From positions 21,991 through 85,990 of the forward strand of contig SECP01000041.1 in the NCBI GenBank assembly GCA_004193285.1: a DNA stretch of 64,000 nt, in the 5' to 3' direction. The stretch is from Myxococcales bacterium. GTDB lineage: Bacteria; Myxococcota_A; Polyangia; Polyangiales; Polyangiaceae. Under the pieces are notes generated by a model. The model was not told the origin of the DNA. It did not search any database and worked only from the letters and a program-made list of their open reading frames with translations. Positions 24,361 to 33,004 of this stretch are shown here, piece after piece; position 1 is the first letter of the stretch, and the number at the start of each line of letters is the position of its first letter. The translations under genes and the position numbers were made by a program.

Positions 24361-26103
24361 TCAGAGCGTGTCCCAGCCGAACCGCTCGAGCTCGAAGGCG
24401 TGGTCGGCCAAGGATTTGATGGCCTCGTCCTCGTTGTCGTCGATCTCCGCCATCGTGGTTTTGATGCGGCGGCGCGCCTGACCGGCGAAGGTGGTCAGGA
24501 TTTCGCGCTCCGGCTTGGCGGCGTCCTCGCCCTTGCTGCGAATCGCGCTGTCCACTCGGGACATCACGCACGACAGCACGAACAGATCGATCATGATGTC
24601 TGCCAGGCGCCGAGTCGCAAGCTGCTTCTCGATGATCTGCTTGCCGTGCTTACGCAGGATGCGGTCGGTGGCGGTCGCCAGGTCCCGCGTGTGCTCCTCG
24701 AACTGCGCCGCGAAGGGCGTGAGCGAGACGTGCAGCTTGCTGAAGGAGGTGCCCTCGCGCTTGATACCGGTTGCCAGCGCCGCGCGCCTCAGGGCCGCCT
24801 CCGAGATCACGCCGAAGCCCTTGATGGGATCGTTGAAGACGCCCTTGAGGCTCCCCGCGAGCTCGCGCAGCTCTTGACCCACGTCGTTCATGCCCGTGAG
24901 CGCGATGAAGAGCCGAAGCACGTCGTTCGTGCCCTCGAAGATGCGGTTGATGCGGCTGTCGCGCATCGCGCGCTCGTACGGGTACTCACACATGTAGCCG
25001 TTGCCGGCGGCAATCTGCAGCGCCTCGTCTACCGTGCGCCACAGACACTCGCTGGCGAACACCTTGCTGATGGCGGCTTCCACCTGGTACTCGCTGAAGC
25101 CGCGGTCCGTGAAGCTTGCCACCATGCTCACGACGGCCTCCGTGGCGTAGCAGTCGACGACCATCTGCCCGACTTTTTGCTTCATCAGGCCGAATTCGCT
25201 GATGGGCTTGCCGAACTGCACGCGGCCCTTGGCCTGCTGGGTGGAGAGCGCGATGAGGCGCTTCATGCCGCCCACGCAGCCGCCGCCCAGGCCGGTACGC
25301 CCGGAGTTCAAGATGTTCATCGCTACCTTGAAGCCCTTGCCCTCCTCACCGAGCAAGTTGGCCGAGGGCACGCGGACGCCGTCCAGCGTGACCGTCGTCG
25401 TCGAGCTGGCGCGGATGCCCATCTTCAGCTCGTGAGGGCCGGTAGAGACTCCGGGCATGTCGCGCGTCACGATGAACGCCGACAGCTTGCCCCGCTCGTC
25501 CACGCCGCCCGTCTTCGCGAACACGGTGAAGAAGTCCGCGATGCCGCCGTTGGTGATCCAGATCTTGCTGCCGTTCAGCACCCAGTCATCGCCGTCACGG
25601 ACGGCGGTGGTCTTGATCGACGCGGCATCCGACCCGGAACCGGGCTCGGTGAGACAGAACGCGGCGATCATCTCCCCGGTTGCGAGCTTCGAGAAGTAGC
25701 GCGCCTTTTGCTCGTCGGTACCGAAGAGCAGCAAGCCGCGCATTCCGATGGAGCTGTGGGCGCCGATGGTGACCGCGACGGAAGCGTCGTACTTGCCGAC
25801 TTCTTGAAGGGCGCGCGAGTAGGCGCCGGCGCCGAACCCCAATCCGCCCTCGGATTCCGGCACCACCAGACCGAACAGCCCGAATTCCTTGAGCTCGGCG
25901 ATGAACTCCGGCGGCAGCTCCGCCTTTTCGTCCCAGCCGCGGAAGTCCTTCTCGTGCGAGCCCATGAGCTGGCCCACCGAGCTCACGACGGTCTGAAGCG
26001 TCTCGCGCTCGGACTCCGAAAGGCTGGGGAAGGGGAGGATCACGTCCTCTTCGATTTGGCCCATGCACAGCGAGCGCATGAAGCTCACGTTTTTCTTCTC
26101 CAC
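24361..26103 (-). CDS. Acyl-CoA dehydrogenase (long form)
   Basis: 580 aa flavoenzyme for the alpha,beta-oxidation step of fatty acyl-CoA breakdown. The FAD/substrate-binding motifs (AAFCLTEPGSGSDAASIKTTA; WVLNGSKIWITNGG) and the C-terminal catalytic region (RIFEGTNDVLRLFIAL, with the base Glu) are intact. An extra C-terminal helical extension of about 180 residues makes it a VLCAD/ACAD9-like form. The start is the GTG at 26101-26103, chosen because GGAGG precedes it by 5 nt; a longer frame to 26259 overlaps the divergent Rieske gene. Confidence 0.9.
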   Translation of the reverse strand: MEKKNVSFMRSLCMGQIEEDVILPFPSLSESERETLQTVVSSVGQLMGSHEKDFRGWDEKAELPPEFIAELKEFGLFGLVVPESEGGLGFGAGAYSRALQEVGKYDASVAVTIGAHSSIGMRGLLLFGTDEQKARYFSKLATGEMIAAFCLTEPGSGSDAASIKTTAVRDGDDWVLNGSKIWITNGGIADFFTVFAKTGGVDERGKLSAFIVTRDMPGVSTGPHELKMGIRASSTTTVTLDGVRVPSANLLGEEGKGFKVAMNILNSGRTGLGGGCVGGMKRLIALSTQQAKGRVQFGKPISEFGLMKQKVGQMVVDCYATEAVVSMVASFTDRGFSEYQVEAAISKVFASECLWRTVDEALQIAAGNGYMCEYPYERAMRDSRINRIFEGTNDVLRLFIALTGMNDVGQELRELAGSLKGVFNDPIKGFGVISEAALRRAALATGIKREGTSFSKLHVSLTPFAAQFEEHTRDLATATDRILRKHGKQIIEKQLATRRLADIMIDLFVLSCVMSRVDSAIRSKGEDAAKPEREILTTFAGQARRRIKTTMAEIDDNEDEAIKSLADHAFELERFGWDTL

Positions 26104-26182
26104 TGCAGCCTCCTTCGAAGGTTTCGGAACGATGTACACTATGAGAGCCACGCCGCGGTGCGGCAAGGCCTGGAATAGCTGA

Positions 26183-27256
26183 ATGGATTCGCGCCTGCCC
26201 TTGCTCCCCCTGCTCTCTCCTCCCCACACCAAACCACACGTCTCCGTCGCGAGGCTCACGCGCTACTACTACGTGGCGTGCCTCTCGGAAGAGCTCGGCG
26301 CGGGGCCACTCGCGCGCGTCGTCTCCGGCGTGCCCATCGTGCTGTTTCGGTCCCACGGCCGCGCGGCGGCGTTGATCGATCGCTGCCCGCATCGCAACGT
26401 GCCGCTCTCGCTCGGCCGAGTGGTGGCAGAAGGTCGGCTGGAGTGCGCCTATCACGGCTGGCAGTTCGGCTGCGACGGCGTGTGCGAAAAGATTCCGGGG
26501 TTGGTCGATGACAGCGCGCGCGAGCGCCGTGCGGAGGCGCTCGCGCTCGTCGAGCAGGACGGCTTGGTCTGGGTATGTCCAGAGCCTGGCATCACGCCGG
26601 AGACACCTCCCTTCCGGCCCCCGAGCTTCGACGACCACTACGCGCGCATCGTACGGGCAGTGGAGGCGGAGGGGACGCTCCACGCGACCCTCGAAAACGC
26701 GCTGGACGTTCCGCACACCGCCTTCTTGCACCGGGGCTTGTTCCGAGGCGGCAAGAAGAACCAGATTCGCGCGGTCGTTCGGCGCTCGCCGGATCGAGTC
26801 GAGACCGAGTACCTGGGCGAGCCTCGGCCGAGCGGCATCGCCGGCAAGATTCTGTCGCCCGGCAGCGGCACCATCGAGCACTGGGACCGCTTCATTTTGC
26901 CCTCCGTGGCGCAGGTCGAATACAAGCTCGGGCAGAACACCCACTTCTTGGTGACCGCGCTCTGCACCCCCGTGACCGACTTCCACACCCGGCTCTACGG
27001 CGTCGTGTACTTCAAGACGCCGTTTCCCAAGCAGGCGGTGCGGGCGGTGCTGGAGCCTATCGCGCTCAAAATCTTCGGGCAGGACGCGGTGATGCTCAAA
27101 GCCCAGAGCGACAACGTGCGTCGCTTCGGGGGAGAGCGCTTCCAATCTACCGAGCTGGACTTCATGGGCCCGCAAATTTGGCGCCTCTTGAAGCAAGCGG
27201 AGTCGGGGTCGGTGGGTGAGCACGTCGTCGAGCGAGAAGTAACGTTTTGGGCCTAG
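26183..27256 (+). CDS. Rieske 2Fe-2S non-haem iron oxygenase, alpha-subunit type
   Basis: 357 aa. Rieske site: Cys68-x-His70 (CPH) and Cys88-x2-His91 (CAYH). Mononuclear iron site: Asp175, His178 and His183 in ENALDVPHTAFLH. This pair of motifs marks ring-hydroxylating or O-demethylating oxygenases such as vanillate demethylase or pheophorbide oxygenase. The 2Fe-2S ferredoxin at 32322 could be an electron donor but is 5 kb away. It is divergent from the acyl-CoA dehydrogenase gene with 79 bp between. Substrate unknown. Confidence 0.87.
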   Translation: MDSRLPLLPLLSPPHTKPHVSVARLTRYYYVACLSEELGAGPLARVVSGVPIVLFRSHGRAAALIDRCPHRNVPLSLGRVVAEGRLECAYHGWQFGCDGVCEKIPGLVDDSARERRAEALALVEQDGLVWVCPEPGITPETPPFRPPSFDDHYARIVRAVEAEGTLHATLENALDVPHTAFLHRGLFRGGKKNQIRAVVRRSPDRVETEYLGEPRPSGIAGKILSPGSGTIEHWDRFILPSVAQVEYKLGQNTHFLVTALCTPVTDFHTRLYGVVYFKTPFPKQAVRAVLEPIALKIFGQDAVMLKAQSDNVRRFGGERFQSTELDFMGPQIWRLLKQAESGSVGEHVVEREVTFWA

Positions 27257-27290
27257 CGCGCTCGAAAAGCGCTATGACGGGCCAACCCCG

Positions 27291-27695
27291 ATGCTGCTGC
27301 CCGCCGTGAACGCGATTCTGAACTCGATTTCGGCATTGCTGCTGGTGCTCGGGTTCGTCTTCATCAAGCAAAAGAAGATCGCGCAACACCGCGCCTGCAT
27401 GCTCTCCGCATTGGGGGTCTCGGCGGTGTTCCTCGTCTGCTACGTCATCCATCACGCGCAGGTAGGGTCGGTCCCGTTCAAGGGCTCGGGCGCGCTTCGG
27501 TACCTGTATTTCGCCATTCTGATCCCGCACGTGCTGCTCGCGGCCGCGGTCGTGCCGCTGGCGCTCGTGACCGTCTCCCGGGGTCTCAAGGGCCGGGTGG
27601 ACAAGCACAAACGGATTGCCCGGGTGACCTTGCCAGTGTGGCTGTTCGTCTCCGTCAGCGGGGTTGTCGTTTACCTGATGCTGTACCAGCTGTAG
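27291..27695 (+). CDS. DUF420 family membrane protein
   Basis: 134 aa with four hydrophobic segments. FIKQKKIAQHRACMLSA, FLVCYVIHHAQVG and HVLLAAAVVPLALVTV are typical of DUF420/YozB-like proteins, which carry conserved His residues and are often near haem-copper oxidase genes. No oxidase gene is nearby here. It starts 34 nt after the Rieske gene, so both may share a transcript. Function not known. Confidence 0.83.
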   Translation: MLLPAVNAILNSISALLLVLGFVFIKQKKIAQHRACMLSALGVSAVFLVCYVIHHAQVGSVPFKGSGALRYLYFAILIPHVLLAAAVVPLALVTVSRGLKGRVDKHKRIARVTLPVWLFVSVSGVVVYLMLYQL

Positions 27696-27729
27696 GCAGG
27701 GGTGCGCGCGAGCCAATGGCTGCGATGGG

Positions 27730-28464
27730 GTGAAACATTTCCCGCGCCCGGCCGTTGATCCTGGAGTGAGGCTCGACCACCGCCTCCGGACGCTATCTCG
27801 GCTCTTTACAGTAGGGCTGATGGCGGGGTTCGCCTTGCTGATGGGCCACGCACCGCCCGCCGAAATGGCGGAGCCAGCGGCATCATCCCGCAATATGGCC
27901 GCTGCTTGGGCCCTGGCGGATAGCGCCACGAATGGCCCGCTCAGCCGCCAGCCGGACGTGGCGCTCTCCCAGCTCCGCGAGGCGTACGCCCTGAGCTTCG
28001 ACCCCACGCTTTTACTCGAGATCGGGCGGCTGGAACGAGAGGTCGGCAACTTGGCCCGCGCCACCTATGCCTTCGAGCAGTTCTTGGCGAGCGACGCGGA
28101 GCGCGTGCCGGAGCCGAGGCGGGTGCTCGCGCTGCGCCAGCTGCAAGGCGCTGCCGCAGGTATCGCGCGAATGAACGTGCAGACCAACGTGCTCGGGGCG
28201 TCGGTGGAGCTCGAGCCCGAGCGGGGCGTTGCCAGTGCCTCCGGCTTCGCGATCAGCGTGTTGCTGGACGCCGGTGAACGCCGTTTCAGTCTGAGCAAAC
28301 CCGGCTACGAGACCCGCGCCCTGGTGCTCACGGTGGAGCCGGGCGAGGTGCGGACCCTGCGCGTGGATTTGGAAAAGGCAGCCGGCGGTCGCAGCGAGAC
28401 GGGGTCGAACAAGCCGCGCTGGACGCGGCTGGAAGCGGCTGTCGGCGGCGACGTTTCGCTGTAA
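27730..28464 (+). CDS. Exported TPR/PEGA-like hypothetical protein
   Basis: 244 aa from a GTG at 27730, or shorter from ATG 27820. A hydrophobic segment (LFTVGLMAGFALLMGHA) may be a signal peptide. A TPR-like helical region (about 75-135; LLLEIGRLEREVGNLARATYAFEQFLAS) precedes a PEGA-like beta domain (about 150-220; VELEPERGV, LLDAGERRFSLSKPGYETR). This arrangement is common in myxobacteria, function unknown. Confidence 0.62.
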   Translation: MKHFPRPAVDPGVRLDHRLRTLSRLFTVGLMAGFALLMGHAPPAEMAEPAASSRNMAAAWALADSATNGPLSRQPDVALSQLREAYALSFDPTLLLEIGRLEREVGNLARATYAFEQFLASDAERVPEPRRVLALRQLQGAAAGIARMNVQTNVLGASVELEPERGVASASGFAISVLLDAGERRFSLSKPGYETRALVLTVEPGEVRTLRVDLEKAAGGRSETGSNKPRWTRLEAAVGGDVSL

Positions 28465-28475
28465 AGCTTCGCCCC

Positions 28476-29090
28476 ATGACCGAACCCCTGCTCGCGCGCT
28501 TCGACGCTCCCGCGTTGGATGGGCGTCTCCGTTGGCATAACGAGCCTTCGCGCTACCGCGTCGACTCCGCGCGGGGCCGGCTCGTCGTGGAGCCGGAGGC
28601 CGGAACCGACTTCTGGCAGCGGACTCACTACGGCTTTCGGGTCGACAGCGGGCACTTCCTGCACGTCATGGCGCGCGGCAATTTCGTGCTCACCACCGCC
28701 GTCACCTGCTTTCCGGTGCACCAGTACGATCAAGCCGGGCTCATGCTGCGAATCTCAGCCGATTGCTGGCTGAAGGCCTCGGTCGAGCTCGAGCCGGACG
28801 AGCCGCATAGCCGCCTCGGCGCGGTCGTCACCAACGGCGGCTATTCGGACTGGTCCACCCAGCCCATGGGCAAACAGGAGCGCACGTTTTGGTTCCGCGC
28901 CCGCGCCGAGGCCACCGCCATCATCGTGGACAGCTCGCTGGATGGTCAGCATTGGGAGCAAATCCGTATGGCGCACCTCACGGAGCGGACGCCAAGCATC
29001 GAGCTTTCGTGCGGGCTCTATGCGTGTAGCCCCAAAGGCGCTGGCTTCCGCGCCGAGTTTCACCATCTCGAGCTCGAGCCCCGGCCCTGA
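28476..29090 (+). CDS. DUF1349 family protein
   Basis: 204 aa with a concanavalin-like DUF1349 fold (LRWHNEPSRYRVD, TDFWQRTHYGF, DQAGLMLRISADCWLKASVELEPD, VVTNGGYSDWS). Members are related to yeast Ree1, linked to regulation of enolase; bacterial members are uncharacterised. No signal peptide is seen, so it is probably cytosolic. It converges with the DUF4112 gene, 2 bp apart. Confidence 0.87.
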   Translation: MTEPLLARFDAPALDGRLRWHNEPSRYRVDSARGRLVVEPEAGTDFWQRTHYGFRVDSGHFLHVMARGNFVLTTAVTCFPVHQYDQAGLMLRISADCWLKASVELEPDEPHSRLGAVVTNGGYSDWSTQPMGKQERTFWFRARAEATAIIVDSSLDGQHWEQIRMAHLTERTPSIELSCGLYACSPKGAGFRAEFHHLELEPRP

Positions 29091-29092
29091 GC

Positions 29093-29587
29093 TCAAGGCG
29101 CGTTCGAGAGCAGCAGGCGCCATAGCGCGACGCCCACCAAGATCGGCAGGAGCGCGAGGGCGATGGCGAGCAGCACCGCCGCGGAGACGACCAGCTTGTC
29201 CCCGAGCGTCGCCGGGCTGGCTGGGTCGCCGCGGTGGCGCTCGATGAGAGCGAGGTTCTTGTCGTTCGCTTTGAACGCAAAGTCGAACACGTCACCGACG
29301 AGCGGGACCGCGCCGAGCAAGGAGTCCAGCCCGATGTTCAGCAGCATGCGGAGCAGCACCCATTTCGGCACCCGCTCGCGGTAAGCGACTCCGAGTAGCG
29401 TGAGCGCGAGCACGCCGGTCAACGCATCGCCCAGCTCCGGCAGCAACGCGCCCAAGATCGGGTCCAGGCCGACGCGAATGTCGGTCCCGGGCACCCGGAT
29501 TGCGCCGTCCAACAGGCGCGTGAGCTGCCGTGCCCACTGCGGCACCTGCGCCAAATCGGTCCGCGGAGGCTTGGAGGGTGGGCTCAT
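29093..29587 (-). CDS. DUF4112 membrane protein
   Basis: 164 aa from the ATG at 29585-29587, overlapping the dtd stop as ATGA. The DUF4112 pattern is clear: LDGAIRVPGTDIRVGLDPIL, GDALTGVLAL and NIGLDSLLGAVPLVGDVFDFAFKAN, then a C-terminal membrane segment (VVSAAVLLAIALALLPILVGVALW). Function unknown. Confidence 0.85.
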   Translation of the reverse strand: MSPPSKPPRTDLAQVPQWARQLTRLLDGAIRVPGTDIRVGLDPILGALLPELGDALTGVLALTLLGVAYRERVPKWVLLRMLLNIGLDSLLGAVPLVGDVFDFAFKANDKNLALIERHRGDPASPATLGDKLVVSAAVLLAIALALLPILVGVALWRLLLSNAP

Positions 29588-30027
29588 TTTCGAGTGTCGA
29601 GCAGGAGGGTCACGGGGCCGTCGTTCGTGAGCGAAACCGCCATATGGGTGCGAAAGCGGCCCGTCTCCACGCGGACGCCCAAGCCTCGGCAAGCCGTGCA
29701 AAAGGCTTCGAACAAAGCTTCCGCGCGCACCGGCTCCATCGCGCCCACGAAGCTCGGTCGTCGTCCGCGGCTGGTATCGCCGAACAGCGTGAACTGGGAT
29801 ACTGCCAACACCGCGCCCCCGACGTCCCGCAAGCTCTTGTTCATTTTGCCGGCGTCGTCCTCGAAGATGCGCAGATTCACGACCTTGTCCGCCAGGGCGG
29901 TCGCGTCCGCCGCGTCGTCTTCGCTGCCGACGCCGACCAGCACGCACGAGCCGAGAGCAATCTTGCCGGTCAGCTCGCCCTCGGAGAGCACCTCTGCCTG
30001 CGTCACCCGCTGCACGACCGCTCGCAT
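29584..30027 (-). CDS. dtd: D-aminoacyl-tRNA deacylase
   Basis: 147 aa. It removes D-amino acids mischarged onto tRNA. Diagnostic motifs: start MRAVVQRVTQAEV, the SQFTLFGD catalytic loop, and the C-terminal NDGPVT (the usual N-x-GPVT cross-subunit motif). Length fits the family. The ATG (30025-30027) shares one base with the stop of the kinase gene upstream. Confidence 0.95.
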   Translation of the reverse strand: MRAVVQRVTQAEVLSEGELTGKIALGSCVLVGVGSEDDAADATALADKVVNLRIFEDDAGKMNKSLRDVGGAVLAVSQFTLFGDTSRGRRPSFVGAMEPVRAEALFEAFCTACRGLGVRVETGRFRTHMAVSLTNDGPVTLLLDTRK

Positions 30028-32258
30028 CACTCGCTCGCTTGGTTTTTGGCAGATATGCCGCGCAGCTTGCTCGCGGCGCTGAACACGTACTCGGCGCTGC
30101 CGAGCGTCGCTTCCGCTTTTTGATGGCGCATCTGCTGGCACGCGGCGGTCCAGCTCGTCGTCTCGTAGGTGGTGGAGGTGCTGAGCTTGCGACCGCGCTT
30201 GGACCGCTTCACTACCTTGTTTGCCTGAACCGAAATCTCACAGCTCTCGTGGATGACGATCAAGTCCGGCTGCGCTTTGAAGGTTTGGGCCAAGAGCGCG
30301 ACGACGGAAGCCTTACTGCGCTCCACGCCGTCCAGCTTTACCTTGTCGTCGAGCAAATCCGAGAGGGCGGCGGAGTCATGCTGATTGAGAGCGTTTTCTA
30401 GCTTTTTGAGCACGTTCGACGTGGAGGACATGAACTTGGACTGCAAGTTCTTGCTGGCCATGCCGATGCTGCGCTCACAGCACAGGCCAATGTCCTGCTC
30501 GCTGCCGCTCGGCACCACCTTGCGCTCGCCGCAGGCGCCTCCGCCGCGCTCCACGACCCCGCTCGCGTCCACGCTGTCGGTGAGCGAGCGATCTTTGGCG
30601 ACCTCCGGGTGCGCTGCGCACGCGAGCTGCCACTGTGACTCCGTGCACAAGCTGAGCCCGATCTCTCCGCAAGCGCGGAACGCGCGGTCCAAGCTCAGCG
30701 CCGGATCCGGACGCCTCACGACCCGAAAGCCCTCGAGCCAGAGCCCGCTGCCTTCCAAAGTTCCCGCCGCTACTTGTCGGAACTGCGCGCCCGGCCATGG
30801 TGCGCCCACCGGCGTAGCCGGGGCCGGCGGTGGGGGAGAAGCGGCGGCTCCGCTCACGCTCGCGGGCGGCGGCGGTAGAAGCGGCGCGGGCGGCGTCACG
30901 ATTTGCGGAGCCTGCGAGCTGTCCAGCGCCGGCACGCTGCCGCGGGGCGCCCCCACCGCGCCGGAGGGCTCCGGCACCGCCACGCCATGCGGCTTTTGAC
31001 TGAGGTACATGGCGGCCGCGGTGGCGCCGCCCGCCGCTAGCAAAGCGACGCCCAGAAAGCTGACGAGCCGGCTTCTTTTGGGAGGAGTGGTGGGGCGGTG
31101 CGTGTCCGCGCGGACCCCTTGCGAGGAGCTGAGCTCCGTCGGCGCGCTCGCGGCCTCCCGGGGGGGCTCGAAGCTGGGGGGCGCGCTGCGGTCCGGGCTG
31201 GAAGCGGAGAAACCGCCGCTCATCGAGAAGGGCGCAGCGGCGAGCCCCGAGTTGCCGCTGATCTCGCGGGTAGGGCGCGAGTCGTCCACCTTGGGAGGGC
31301 GGAGGGTGAGCCGCTCTGGCTCATGCTTGGTGGCGGCGACCAAAGCGTCCCAAAATGCTTGCGCGTTCGGGTAGCGCTCGCGCGGATCCACCGACAATGC
31401 CGTTGCCAGCACCGCCTCTACTCCGTCGCCCGGATCGAAGCCGCGGCCGCGCAGCGTCGGGCGGACGAGCTTGTCCGAAGCGGCCACGAAGAGCTGCGCC
31501 GCGTCCGTGCCGTCCAGCGCTGGCGAGCCGAGCACGACTTCTACGAACACCAGCGCGAGCGCGAACACGTCTGTCCATGGCCCGGTCGCGCCGAAGCGGC
31601 GGCTGAACTGCTCCGGCGCGCCATAGCGAGCGGTGAACGCCTGCACCGTCCCGCCCGTCTCCTCGAACGCGCGGGTCACGCTGTCCGACTCCGCCAGCAC
31701 CTTGGCGATGCCGAAATCCAGCACCTTGATGGTGCGCTTGCCCGCCACCTCGACCAAAAACATGTTGGCCGGCTTGATGTCGCGGTGGGCGATGCCCATG
31801 CCATGCGCAACGCCAAGCGCGCGAACCGCGCCCTCCAAGAGCTCGAGCGCCTCACCCAGGCTCCGCCCGCCCGCGTCCTTCTGGCGACGCTGCAGCAAGT
31901 CTCGGTCGAGCGGTGTGCCTTCGAGCCATTCCAGGACCAGATAAGGGGTCCAGATCTTGCTCGGCGAGACGACCGCCCCGACATCCAGCGCCTGCACCAC
32001 CCCGGTGGTGGCACGCGACAGCTGCAAAAGGAGTCGCCCTTCCGCGACCAGGCTGTCCCGAAAGCGGTCGCGGTCACCGCCCTGCAGCTCCTTGGGCAGC
32101 TTCAAGCATTTCAGCGCCACCTTCTCCTCGAAGCCGAGGTGGTGCGCGCGGTACACGATGCCGAAGCCCCCGTGCCCGACCACTTCATCGACGCGGTACT
32201 TGCCGTCGACGGTGGCGCCGACCCACCCAAAGGGGTCGTCTTCCGAGGGCGTGCTCAT
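30027..32258 (-). CDS. Membrane Ser/Thr protein kinase with FGE-like and NTF2-like extracytoplasmic region
   Basis: 743 aa from the ATG at 32256-32258. Kinase domain about 20-315: GHGGFG (28-33), Lys50, HRDIKPAN (158-165), DFG (181-183), APE-type YGAPEQ. A disordered juxtamembrane region (320-395) leads to one membrane segment (398-420). Outside are a Pro-rich linker, a segment resembling the formylglycine-generating/SUMF fold (about 498-600; RACGEIGLSLCTESQWQLAC) with paired cysteines, and a helical NTF2-like stretch (about 615-680). It probably couples an outside signal to cytosolic phosphorylation. The outer domains are read by pattern and uncertain. Confidence 0.87.
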   Translation of the reverse strand: MSTPSEDDPFGWVGATVDGKYRVDEVVGHGGFGIVYRAHHLGFEEKVALKCLKLPKELQGGDRDRFRDSLVAEGRLLLQLSRATTGVVQALDVGAVVSPSKIWTPYLVLEWLEGTPLDRDLLQRRQKDAGGRSLGEALELLEGAVRALGVAHGMGIAHRDIKPANMFLVEVAGKRTIKVLDFGIAKVLAESDSVTRAFEETGGTVQAFTARYGAPEQFSRRFGATGPWTDVFALALVFVEVVLGSPALDGTDAAQLFVAASDKLVRPTLRGRGFDPGDGVEAVLATALSVDPRERYPNAQAFWDALVAATKHEPERLTLRPPKVDDSRPTREISGNSGLAAAPFSMSGGFSASSPDRSAPPSFEPPREAASAPTELSSSQGVRADTHRPTTPPKRSRLVSFLGVALLAAGGATAAAMYLSQKPHGVAVPEPSGAVGAPRGSVPALDSSQAPQIVTPPAPLLPPPPASVSGAAASPPPPAPATPVGAPWPGAQFRQVAAGTLEGSGLWLEGFRVVRRPDPALSLDRAFRACGEIGLSLCTESQWQLACAAHPEVAKDRSLTDSVDASGVVERGGGACGERKVVPSGSEQDIGLCCERSIGMASKNLQSKFMSSTSNVLKKLENALNQHDSAALSDLLDDKVKLDGVERSKASVVALLAQTFKAQPDLIVIHESCEISVQANKVVKRSKRGRKLSTSTTYETTSWTAACQQMRHQKAEATLGSAEYVFSAASKLRGISAKNQASE

Positions 32259-32321
32259 CGAAGGCCCAGCAAAACACATTGTTGACGGTGGGGCCAACGC
32301 CGACCATGTTCAGCCTGCTCC

Positions 32322-32624
32322 ATGGCCACCCTCGTCTTCGTCGCAAATCGCTTCGGCGCAGAAAAGCGCATCGATGTGCCCGAGGGGGGTGAGGTCGTGG
32401 ACATCTGCGATCACTACTTCGCCCCCATCCCGTTTTCCTGCCGCTCCGCAAGCTGCGGCACGTGTCAGGTGGAGGTCCTCGAGGGCGAAGACTTGCTGGA
32501 GCCGCCGAACGCCGAAGAGGCCGACCTCATCCCGCTGCTGGGGGGGAAAGGCCGGCTCGCCTGCCAGGCCCGCGTGCGCCCCAACGTGGAGGGCGTCATC
32601 AAGCTCAAAAGCGTGCTTGTCTGA
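32322..32624 (+). CDS. 2Fe-2S ferredoxin (plant/bacterial type)
   Basis: 100 aa. Cluster ligands are CRSASCGTC (C-x4-C-x2-C) and a distal Cys in RLACQARV, the standard adrenodoxin/plant-type arrangement. It shuttles electrons to oxygenases or P450s in the cytosol. It is divergent from the kinase gene; no reductase is adjacent. Confidence 0.92.
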   Translation: MATLVFVANRFGAEKRIDVPEGGEVVDICDHYFAPIPFSCRSASCGTCQVEVLEGEDLLEPPNAEEADLIPLLGGKGRLACQARVRPNVEGVIKLKSVLV

Positions 32625-33004
32625 CGCAGGCGAGTAGGGCTGCCGGGCGTGACCAGAGGCTCTTGCTTTGCGGCGTCATGGGCTCGATAGCTGGCGGTGT
32701 TCAACGACCTGACTCGTCGTTTTGCTGGTCCATCGCCGGCCTACCTCGCCCTCACGGTGCGGTGGCAGTGCAACCAGCCGCTGCCGGGCTTCGCACCCCG
32801 CGTGCCTCGCCGTTTTGGAGCAACGACGCCATTCCGAGAGCACACGCGGAGCCCTCGCACCAGCGAGAGCCTTGTCCGCTAGCGACGGCTCGCTACGCAG
32901 CAGCGTGAAAAACGTAGACGAGCCAGAGCTCTCTCGCTTTTCGACCTAGAGCGCCCTGCGCCCCGGCGCCTGGCGATCAGTGTCGCGGCGCCCGATCCTG
33001 AGCG
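32625..33004. other. Intergenic region, no gene seen
   Basis: 380 bp between the ferredoxin and the HNH gene, convergent in layout. Short frames have poor codon bias and no ribosome sites. No strong terminator or repeat was found. Confidence 0.5.

Noticed and set aside
31098..32285. 395-codon plus-strand frame opposite the kinase gene
   Set aside because: It is antisense to a clear kinase domain with HRD and DFG motifs; its composition (His/Arg/Glu-rich) is typical of a shadow frame.
32625..33004. Search for tRNA or small RNA genes here and in other gaps
   Set aside because: No cloverleaf with a TTC-type arm or CCA-like end was found by eye in any gap.
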